Shown: piece after piece, positions 1 to 6,140 of the stretch
How the letters are laid out: every line of letters begins with the position of its first letter
How positions within the stretch are numbered: position 1 is the first letter of the stretch
NCBI GenBank assembly: GCA_900552395.1
Contig: URZJ01000031.1
Span: forward strand, 1-13,494
Reading direction: 5' to 3'
DNA: 13,494 bases
DNA from: an uncultured Collinsella sp.
GTDB lineage: Bacteria > Actinomycetota > Coriobacteriia > Coriobacteriales > Coriobacteriaceae
Program-made: the position numbers and the translations under genes
The notes under the pieces: generated by a model
The model's database searches: none
The model's input: the letters and a program-made list of their open reading frames with translations, nothing else
What the model was told of the DNA's origin: nothing

Positions 1-80
1 TGGCCAAGTTCGGCCACGAGCTCGCGAATATCGTTTTGGCTCAAGTCGCGAATGTCCTGAGATTTAGTCCTGGGATTCAT
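1..80 (-). CDS. rlmN: RlmN-like 23S rRNA/tRNA adenine-C2 methyltransferase, N-terminal 26 codons only (runs off left edge)
   Basis: An open frame on the minus strand starts with ATG at 80-78 and is still open at the left edge of the window. The 26 visible residues begin MNPRTKSQDIRDLSQNDIRE and continue LVAELG. The pattern of a 'DIRDLS...' strand followed by a helix ending 'LVAELG' matches the start of RlmN proteins, where a 'L..LGEPKFRAKQ' segment usually follows. The complement of 86-91 reads GAAAGG, a ribosome binding site about 5 bases before the ATG, which supports the start. RlmN is a radical-SAM enzyme that methylates C2 of A2503 in 23S rRNA and of A37 in some tRNAs. The catalytic part lies outside the window, so the call rests on a short N-terminus only. 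The gene is divergent from ddl. Confidence 0.68.
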   Translation of the reverse strand, partial: MNPRTKSQDIRDLSQNDIRELVAELG

Positions 81-95
81 GGAAGCCTTTCGATT

Positions 96-125
96 TTGGG
101 GAAACGTAGAGGGTATCGCTACAAT
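96..125 (+). promoter_or_regulatory. Possible ddl promoter in the rlmN/ddl divergent spacer
   Basis: TTGGGG at 96-101 and TACAAT at 120-125 are separated by 18 bases. They would start transcription about 30 bases before the ddl ribosome binding site. The -35 is a weak match. On the opposite strand a perfect TATAAT reads from 149 to 144 and could serve rlmN, but I see no good -35 for it. GGTATC occurs twice (111-116 and 127-132) around the -10. Confidence 0.3.
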
Positions 126-165
126 ATGGTATCAGCTGCAGAAATTATAGAGGAGGAGTCTGCCC

Positions 166-1131
166 ATGCCGGGTAAAAGCCTAGAGAACATGCACGTAGC
201 GGTCTTGGCGGGCGGTCATTCCGCTGAGCGCGAGATCTCGCTCAATTCGGGAAAGAACGTCGTGGCGGCCCTGAAGGAGGCCGGCTACACTTCGGTGAAG
301 CTGCTCGACACGGCTGCCGATGATTTTATGGTAACCATGGCGACCGGTGGTTTCGACGTGGCATTTATCGCCATGCACGGCGCCGGCGGTGAGGATGGTG
401 CCATGCAGGGTGCCATGGAGACCCTGGGTATCCCCTACACAGCCTCGGGCGTGCTTGCCAGCGCCTGCGGTGCCGACAAGGAGGTCTCTAAGCTCCTGTA
501 CGCCAAGGCAGGCATTCCCATTGCCCCCGGCCTCGCGCTCGAGGTGGGCGATGAAGTCGATATCGATCATATCGTCGAGGTTTGTGGCGAGCGCTGCTTT
601 GTGAAGCCGGCCGTCAACGGTTCCAGCTATGGCATTTCCCTGGTCCATGAGCCCTCCGAGCTGCCCGCGGCAATCGCCAAGGCGTTTGAGTACGGCGACA
701 AAGTGCTGGTCGAGAAGTGCATCGAGGGTACCGAGATCACCGTCGGCGTATACGGCGAAGATGACGTGCGCGCCCTGCCGATTGTCGAGATTCGTAAGCC
801 CGAGGACTGCGAGTTCTATGATCTGGACGTGAAGTATGTCGACCCTACGGATATCCATCGCATTCCGGCGCAGATTTCACCCGAGAATTACGCTCGCGCT
901 CAGGAACTTGCCTGTGCCGCTCACAGGGCCCTCGGTTGCCTGGGTATCTCGCGCAGCGACTTTATTGTGAGCGAGGACGGCCCCGTTATCCTCGAGACCA
1001 ATACCATTCCCGGCATGACCGATACGTCGCTGTATCCGGATGAGATCCGCCACACCGACGACATGACGTTCCCGCAGGTCTGTGACAGCCTGATCCGTAT
1101 GGGCCTTCGTCGAGCGGGCATTGCATGCTAA
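166..1131 (+). CDS. ddl: D-alanine--D-alanine ligase
   Basis: This ATP-grasp ligase joins two D-alanines in the cytoplasm to make the dipeptide that MurF adds to peptidoglycan precursors. At 321 residues it has normal family length. Visible motifs are the N-terminal GGHSAEREISLNSG (16-29), HGAGGEDGAMQGAM (71-84) with GIPYTASG (88-95), the serine loop KPAVNGSSYGIS (147-158), the omega-loop FYDLDVKY (217-224), RSDF (263-266) and the metal/phosphate motif ETNTIPGMT (277-285). The omega-loop tyrosines are those of D-Ala-D-Ala ligases, not VanA-type D-Ala-D-Lac enzymes, so vancomycin resistance is not suggested. The start is set by AGGAGGAG at 151-158, about 7 bases before the ATG; the alternative Met9 has no such site. 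Its last seven bases contain the start of the next gene, so translation is probably coupled. Confidence 0.95.
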   Translation: MPGKSLENMHVAVLAGGHSAEREISLNSGKNVVAALKEAGYTSVKLLDTAADDFMVTMATGGFDVAFIAMHGAGGEDGAMQGAMETLGIPYTASGVLASACGADKEVSKLLYAKAGIPIAPGLALEVGDEVDIDHIVEVCGERCFVKPAVNGSSYGISLVHEPSELPAAIAKAFEYGDKVLVEKCIEGTEITVGVYGEDDVRALPIVEIRKPEDCEFYDLDVKYVDPTDIHRIPAQISPENYARAQELACAAHRALGCLGISRSDFIVSEDGPVILETNTIPGMTDTSLYPDEIRHTDDMTFPQVCDSLIRMGLRRAGIAC

Positions 1132-4019
1132 TCGAGGACGCGGTTTCGTCAGGAACGCCGCAGTTTGTCATCGACTCCTATGCCACGCTTGCCGACCGCG
1201 CCAAAACGCAGTCCTTCGGCCTTATCGAGGAAGATGTGATTGTCCTCGATACCGAGACCACGGGTCTTTCGGTGCAGGACAACGAGCTGATCGAGATCTC
1301 GGCGGCCCGTCTTTCGGGCCGCGAGGTCATCGACCGCTTCGATACCTTCGTGCATCCCAAGCAGCTGATTCCCGCCGAGATTACCGAGCTCACGAGCATT
1401 ACAAATGCCGATGTGGCAGATGCCCCGTCGGCGGTTGAGGCCGTCGCCGCTCTCGCCGATTTTGTCGGTGGCTGTCCGGTGATCGCACACAACGCCACGT
1501 TCGACCGCTCGTTTATCGAGTCGGTCAAAGGCGGCGTCAACGTGAGCGATATTTGGATCGATTCGCTGGCGCTGTCGCGCATCGCGCTTCCGCGCCTGGC
1601 CTCTCACAAGCTGTCTTTTATGGCCGATCTGTTTGGCTGCGACTCGGTATCACACCGTGCCAATGCCGACGTCGACGCCCTGTGTGGCGTATGGCGCGTG
1701 TTGCTCGTGGCGCTCACCGACTTGCCCCAGGGCCTCATGGCGCGCCTAGCCGACATGCATCCGGACGTGCCTTGGTCCTATCGTCCTATCTTCTCGTTCT
1801 TGGCAGGGCAGAACCCTGGTTCTATCTTCTCTCTCAGCGCCGCTCGTGCTGACGTTCTCAAGGCCGATCGCGCCGACGATCGGGTGGACGCCGATGAACT
1901 GCCGGTACTCAAGATGCCGAGTCGTGAGGAGATTGAGGCAGACTATGCGCCAGGTGGCCTGGTCAATCGCATGTATCCCACCTACGAGCCGCGTGATGAG
2001 CAGATCGCGATGGCGCTCGAGGTCCGCGATGCGCTGGTCACGGGCACTCATCGAGTAATTGAGGCAGGCACAGGCGTCGGCAAATCGATGGCCTATCTGG
2101 TGCCTTTTGCCGAGGCAGCACGCCGTAACAACATCACGGTTGGTATTGCGACCAAATCGAACAATCTTGCCGACCAGCTCATGTACCATGAGCTGCCAAA
2201 ACTTGCCGAGCAACTGGACGGTGGTCTGTCGTTTTGCGCTCTCAAGGGGTATGACCACTATCCGTGCCTGCGCAAGCTTGAGCGCATGAGCCGCGGCCAG
2301 GTCGAGATTACCACCAAGCGCGATCCGGCGGATACGCTCACGGCGGTCGCGGTCATTATGGCGTACGTCTGCCAATCGGCCGATGGCGACCTCGACTCGC
2401 TCGGCATTCGGTGGCGCAGCGTCAACCGCCCCGACTTTACGACGGCCTCGCGCGAGTGTGCTCGCCGCCTCTGCCCGTTTTTCCCTGATAAATGTTTGGT
2501 CCACGGCGCTCGCCGTCGTGCGGCGCATGCCGATGTGGTGGTCACCAACCATTCCCTGCTGTTCCGCAATGTCGCGGCCGAGGGCAGGATTTTACCTCCG
2601 ATTCGTCATTGGGTAATCGACGAGGCCCATTCCATCGAGCGCGAGGCGCGCCGCCAGTGGGCGCGCGTGGTGTCGGCGGACGAATCACGCGTCCTGTTCG
2701 AGCGCCTGGGTGGCTCGAGCACCGGCGCACTAAGCCAGGTTTCCCGTGATTTGGCAACCTCCGAGGGCTCTACGCTCTATCTGGGCCTTACTGCCAAGGC
2801 GACGTCGACGGTTGCCCGCGCGAGCATGGCAATCGCCGACGTGTTCGATGACGTTCGCGAGCTCGGCCGCCGTGCGCGTGGGGGTTATGACAATGCCAAT
2901 CTATGGATTGGCCCCGAGCTGCGCGAATCAGACGACTGGCATGATTTCTTACAGTCGGCCTACACTGGCATCGACGCATTGGAACAAGCTGACAAGAGCG
3001 TCGACGCGCTGGTGCAAGCCGTCGCCGCCGACAAGCCCGAGGTTGTTGTCGACCTGGGTGATATCTCGCGCCGCCTGCACGAGCTGGCCGAGAACCTCAA
3101 ACTCATCATTGATGGCACCGATGAACACTACGTGTATTCGCTGCAGGTCAATCGCAGACTTCGTGCCGGCGGAGAGTCGATGACCGCAGAGCGCATCGAC
3201 ATTGGCGAGGCCTTGGCAACCGAGTGGCTACCCGAGGTTCACACGGCTATCTTTGCCTCGGCGACCATGACGGTGTCCAAAAGCTTTGAGCACTTTAACC
3301 ATGCGGTCGGCCTTGATCGCATCGGTGCTTCAACGTCGTCATCGCTGCACTTGGATTCGAGCTACGACTTCGATTCGAACATGGCTGTAGTCGTTGCGGG
3401 CGATATCCCCGATCCGCGCGATCGTGAGAGCTATCTTACGGCGCTCGAGCGCGTACTGGTCGACGCCCATCTTGCCATGGGCGGATCGGTGCTCACGTTG
3501 TTCACCAATCGGCGCGACATGGAGGACCTATACGCCCGCGTTGAGCCCAAGATGGCCCGTGCGGGTCTGGAGCTCAACTGCCAGCAGCGCAACTCATCTC
3601 CTCGTCGCCTGCGCGACCGGTTTATCAACGAACCGACCTCGTCGCTTTTTGCGCTCAAGGCCTTCTGGGAGGGGTTTGATGCCAGCGGCGAGACGCTGCG
3701 CTGCGTCATCATTCCCAAGTTGCCGTTCTCAAGCCCCACGGACCCGCTCTCGTGCGAGCGCAACCTGCGCGAAGACCGCGCATGGGCGCGCTATTCGCTG
3801 CCCGAGGCGGTGCTCGAGGTCAAGCAGGCCGCGGGGCGTTTGATTCGCTCGTCGACCGATAGCGGTGTGTTGATCTTGGCGGATCCTCGCCTGGTGACGA
3901 AGGGCTATGGCAAGAAGTTCTTAACGTCGCTGCCCACGAGCTCCTACCAGCGCATCGAATCGGCGCAGATCGGGCACTATCTACAGCTGTGGCGTGCACG
4001 CCACGAGCGGCGGCGCTAA
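1125..4019 (+). CDS. dinG: DinG-family helicase with N-terminal DnaQ-type 3'-5' exonuclease domain
   Basis: This 964-residue protein fuses a DEDDh exonuclease to an XPD-like superfamily 2 helicase. Exonuclease motifs are DTETTG (42-47), HNATFD (122-127) and the H177-x4-D182 pair. Helicase motifs are Walker A AGTGVGKS (314-321), DEAH (499-502), SAT (712-714), a motif V-like KAFWEGFD (845-852) and motif VI QAAGRLIRS (901-909). Between motifs I and II lie C381, C445, C450 and C457. Their spacing of 64, 5 and 7 is close to the 74, 5 and 6 of the iron-sulphur cysteines in E. coli DinG; C416 is an extra. The length fits Bacillus-type DinG, but known members of that type lack the cluster. The likely role is unwinding or trimming of DNA in repair or replication-conflict resolution. 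The ATG overlaps the ddl stop (ATGCTAA) and has only a weak ribosome binding site, consistent with coupling. Its stop overlaps the convergent WYL gene by four bases. Confidence 0.93.
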   Translation: MLIEDAVSSGTPQFVIDSYATLADRAKTQSFGLIEEDVIVLDTETTGLSVQDNELIEISAARLSGREVIDRFDTFVHPKQLIPAEITELTSITNADVADAPSAVEAVAALADFVGGCPVIAHNATFDRSFIESVKGGVNVSDIWIDSLALSRIALPRLASHKLSFMADLFGCDSVSHRANADVDALCGVWRVLLVALTDLPQGLMARLADMHPDVPWSYRPIFSFLAGQNPGSIFSLSAARADVLKADRADDRVDADELPVLKMPSREEIEADYAPGGLVNRMYPTYEPRDEQIAMALEVRDALVTGTHRVIEAGTGVGKSMAYLVPFAEAARRNNITVGIATKSNNLADQLMYHELPKLAEQLDGGLSFCALKGYDHYPCLRKLERMSRGQVEITTKRDPADTLTAVAVIMAYVCQSADGDLDSLGIRWRSVNRPDFTTASRECARRLCPFFPDKCLVHGARRRAAHADVVVTNHSLLFRNVAAEGRILPPIRHWVIDEAHSIEREARRQWARVVSADESRVLFERLGGSSTGALSQVSRDLATSEGSTLYLGLTAKATSTVARASMAIADVFDDVRELGRRARGGYDNANLWIGPELRESDDWHDFLQSAYTGIDALEQADKSVDALVQAVAADKPEVVVDLGDISRRLHELAENLKLIIDGTDEHYVYSLQVNRRLRAGGESMTAERIDIGEALATEWLPEVHTAIFASATMTVSKSFEHFNHAVGLDRIGASTSSSLHLDSSYDFDSNMAVVVAGDIPDPRDRESYLTALERVLVDAHLAMGGSVLTLFTNRRDMEDLYARVEPKMARAGLELNCQQRNSSPRRLRDRFINEPTSSLFALKAFWEGFDASGETLRCVIIPKLPFSSPTDPLSCERNLREDRAWARYSLPEAVLEVKQAAGRLIRSSTDSGVLILADPRLVTKGYGKKFLTSLPTSSYQRIESAQIGHYLQLWRARHERRR

Positions 4020-4933
4020 AGCGGACAGACGAGGGTTTTTGCCATATCGCACAGACGCTTTGACAGGGCGGGGTCATCCAAGATGCGGATGGCTCCGCCC
4101 GCTGCGATTATCTGGCTCAGCAGCCAACGCTCGGAGCCGTAATGTACGGTTACCGTTGCCATGTCTGTCCCGCTGCGCTCGATTAGGGTGATGCCGGCCC
4201 AGTCCAGATGCTCCGCCATATCGAATGGCATCAAGAGCTTTGCGCTACGCTGCGTCCGGGCAAGGGAATCGTGGAGGGATGCAACGTCCGGTACGTGAGG
4301 CACGACGGAGTCTTCCGTCAAGGCGAGTCCCTCGATTTTATCCATGCGATAGGTCCGCTGCTCATCGACCGCGATGTCCCAGGCAATCAGATATGTTTGG
4401 TCGCCGTTTGCTGTAATGCGCAAGGGGTCGACCAGACGCTCGCGTGGCCGCGCATCGTCCATCGAGCGATACGAGATACGACAGCGAACGCCGTCCTGAA
4501 TGGCGCAGCTCAGCTGCTGCCAGTGCGACCCGTGGTTGACGGTGTCAGAGACGTGCTGGTTATAGCCGAGCTCTTCGGGTAGAAGAGCATGTCGAATTCG
4601 AGCCGCCGCCTGGGGATCGATCCCCAACGATTCAAGTTCGTGGTTGAGCACAGCGCCCTCGGCGGCACTCAGGCGCAGCGGTAGTACACGCCCGGCGTCA
4701 CCGGTGAGGACCACGCGCTCGCCGTGGCATTCGCAGATGATACGCGCACCCGATTCTCGGTCCGCGAGCGTCGAGACGATCTCGAGAATCTCGTCGAGTG
4801 ACGCCCCCGTGATGTCAAAGCGACTGCAAATCTCGGTTCGTGTCATGCCGCTCTCGCCGGCGGCGTAGAGGGCCTCCATGATGTCGATGGCGCGCGAGAG
4901 CCTCTGCTCGCTGGTGAGTTTACGCACGGGCAT
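4016..4933 (-). CDS. WYL-domain transcriptional regulator, PafC-like (second gene of the pair)
   Basis: This 305-residue protein has an N-terminal helix-turn-helix (about 6-70), a WYL domain (about 141-205) and a C-terminal WCX domain (about 228-300). In the WYL core the tripeptide is TYL (180-182), inside TYLIAWD, followed by the conserved-type RTYRMDKI (193-200). WYL domains are thought to sense ligands such as single-stranded nucleic acid, and in PafBC the C subunit pairs with PafB. ATG at 4933 is preferred: it overlaps the upstream stop by 14 bases (coupling) and GAAAGGA (complement of 4946-4952) precedes it at a rather long distance. A TTG at 4954 in the same frame would add seven residues but lacks its own ribosome binding site. 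The TAG stop shares CTAA with the dinG stop. The regulator identity is firm; PafC orthology is inferred. Confidence 0.85.
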   Translation of the reverse strand: MPVRKLTSEQRLSRAIDIMEALYAAGESGMTRTEICSRFDITGASLDEILEIVSTLADRESGARIICECHGERVVLTGDAGRVLPLRLSAAEGAVLNHELESLGIDPQAAARIRHALLPEELGYNQHVSDTVNHGSHWQQLSCAIQDGVRCRISYRSMDDARPRERLVDPLRITANGDQTYLIAWDIAVDEQRTYRMDKIEGLALTEDSVVPHVPDVASLHDSLARTQRSAKLLMPFDMAEHLDWAGITLIERSGTDMATVTVHYGSERWLLSQIIAAGGAIRILDDPALSKRLCDMAKTLVCPL

Positions 4934-5942
4934 GCTCGTGCACCGTCCTTTCAATGAGGTGGTTCCACGCCTGCTTGAGCGATTTGGGGGCCATGGGCCT
5001 CATGCCGTCCATGGCGTGGGCCATGCAAAATGAGGCGGCGGCTTCAAGATCTCGCACGTCAACGGTCCAAGTCCATCCCGAATCGGTGTGTGCGAGCTCA
5101 CCTCGCCCGCGCGTGAGGCCGTTGATCATATCGATCTGCGTCTGCGGGGCGAACGAGAACGTAGCCGCAACGGGCGGGCGGTCGGCAAAATCGAATTCAA
5201 AGAACAGGTAGTCGCTGAGGTTGAAGTCCGCAGGGATAACGTAGGCCTTCGAGGGGCGCCAAGCGCGAACGATACGGTCGCAGCGGAATGTCCTGATGTC
5301 GTCGGTGGCATTGTCGAGGCCGCAGAAGTACGCAACGCCCTCGCGCTCGAACATGCCGTAGACGCAGACGGTACGCTCTTTCTGCTCACCGCGTCCGTTC
5401 TGATATAAAAATCGCAGCGCGCATCGCTCGGCAAAGGCGCTCCATACCGCATCGACGGTGGGAGAGCGGCGGATCGGTGCTTCGTCTACCGCCGACATGC
5501 CGGTGAGGTAGGCAATCTTGGAACGAATATCGGCAAGCGGCGCGGCAAAAGTGGATGAGCCGGCCGCTATTGTCTGGTCGATAGCGTTGAGCAGGATATC
5601 GGCGTCGTCTGCGGTGATGAGGCCGCCTGCCGCAAACGTGTGCTCGCGGTCGATTGTCCATGAGCTTTCCTCGGTCTCCTGCGCGCCGGCGGGGCGAACC
5701 TCCTTGATTAAGATGCCGCGTTCGAGCAGTTTGTCACGATCGCGCCGAAACTTGCGCTTATCCGAGTCGATATTGCCCGAGCCATATCCCAGGTCAGAAT
5801 CCAAGACGATCTGCTCGGTCGTCAGCGGTTCGGGGGAGCTGTTGAGCACAAAGAAAAGATTGAGGATGCGCTGAGCCGTTTTATCGAAACTGGGCTCCGA
5901 ATTCCCCTTTTTAATTGTCGCGGTCGCGTCGCTTGCCGTCAT
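4920..5942 (-). CDS. WYL-domain transcriptional regulator, PafB-like (first gene of the pair)
   Basis: This 340-residue protein begins with a winged helix-turn-helix (about 18-80) that includes FRRDRDKLLERGILI (65-79), a segment typical of PafB-type and related WYL regulators. A WYL-like region follows at about 160-235, where the tripeptide is replaced by AYF (204-206) before RTFRCDRI (217-224), and a divergent C-terminal domain ends the protein. In actinobacteria PafB and PafC form a heterodimer that activates many DNA-repair genes after DNA damage, independently of LexA. The tandem order, the 14-base overlap with the next WYL gene and the similar sizes support a paired function here. ATG at 5942 is preceded by GAGGA a few bases upstream (complement near 5947-5951). 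No proteasome or Pup genes are visible in the window, so the link to PafBC rests on domain pattern and gene order only. Confidence 0.83.
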   Translation of the reverse strand: MTASDATATIKKGNSEPSFDKTAQRILNLFFVLNSSPEPLTTEQIVLDSDLGYGSGNIDSDKRKFRRDRDKLLERGILIKEVRPAGAQETEESSWTIDREHTFAAGGLITADDADILLNAIDQTIAAGSSTFAAPLADIRSKIAYLTGMSAVDEAPIRRSPTVDAVWSAFAERCALRFLYQNGRGEQKERTVCVYGMFEREGVAYFCGLDNATDDIRTFRCDRIVRAWRPSKAYVIPADFNLSDYLFFEFDFADRPPVAATFSFAPQTQIDMINGLTRGRGELAHTDSGWTWTVDVRDLEAAASFCMAHAMDGMRPMAPKSLKQAWNHLIERTVHEHARA

Positions 5943-6015
5943 AGAGTCCTCGCATGAGAAGGTGGTTTGCTGCCATGATTTTAGTCCGATATGGAGATTA
6001 GGCTATATCCTTGTC

Positions 6016-6072
6016 CGCTCGGGGCGTTAAGATGGCCCGAATTCGGTCGTTTGCGCTCGCTCGGGGTATACT
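6016..6072 (+). promoter_or_regulatory. Divergent control region between the WYL pair and the M28-like gene
   Basis: The spacer 5943-6140 separates two divergent units. It holds TATACT at 6067-6072, a good -10 for the plus-strand gene, but no convincing -35 at the right distance. A perfect palindrome CCGAATTCGG lies at 6037-6046. The nonamer CGCTCGGGG occurs at 6016-6024 and again at 6058-6066, exactly 42 bases apart, the second copy abutting the -10. On the minus strand TAAAAT (complement of 5978-5983) could be a -10 for the WYL pair. These look like possible operator elements, but none is proven. Confidence 0.35.
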
Positions 6073-6140
6073 TTCGACTATATACGGTTCTAATGTGCAT
6101 GCATTGGGCCTATTTGTCGGATTATGGATGTGGAGCGCAC

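Noticed and set aside
181..858. Minus-strand 225-residue frame opposite ddl
   Set aside because: It is the antisense of a well-conserved ligase gene, with no ribosome binding site and no recognisable domain.
166..1131. VanA-type D-Ala-D-Lac ligase (vancomycin resistance)
   Set aside because: The omega-loop reads FYDLDVKY as in D-Ala-D-Ala ligases, and no vanH, vanX or vanRS genes are nearby.
1746..2552. Minus-strand 268-residue frame opposite dinG
   Set aside because: It is antisense to the helicase motifs of dinG and has no domain or ribosome binding site; a codon-bias shadow.
4934..4954. TTG start at 4954 for the PafC-like gene
   Set aside because: It lacks a ribosome binding site, whereas ATG 4933 has GAAAGGA upstream and overlaps the preceding stop. 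The TTG cannot be fully excluded because the spacing to ATG is long.
5991..6140. Upstream start at 5991 for the M28-like gene, adding 50 residues
   Set aside because: The added residues do not resemble any N-terminus of the family, the region holds the likely promoter (-10 at 6067-6072), and the ATG at 6141 has a GGAG five bases upstream.
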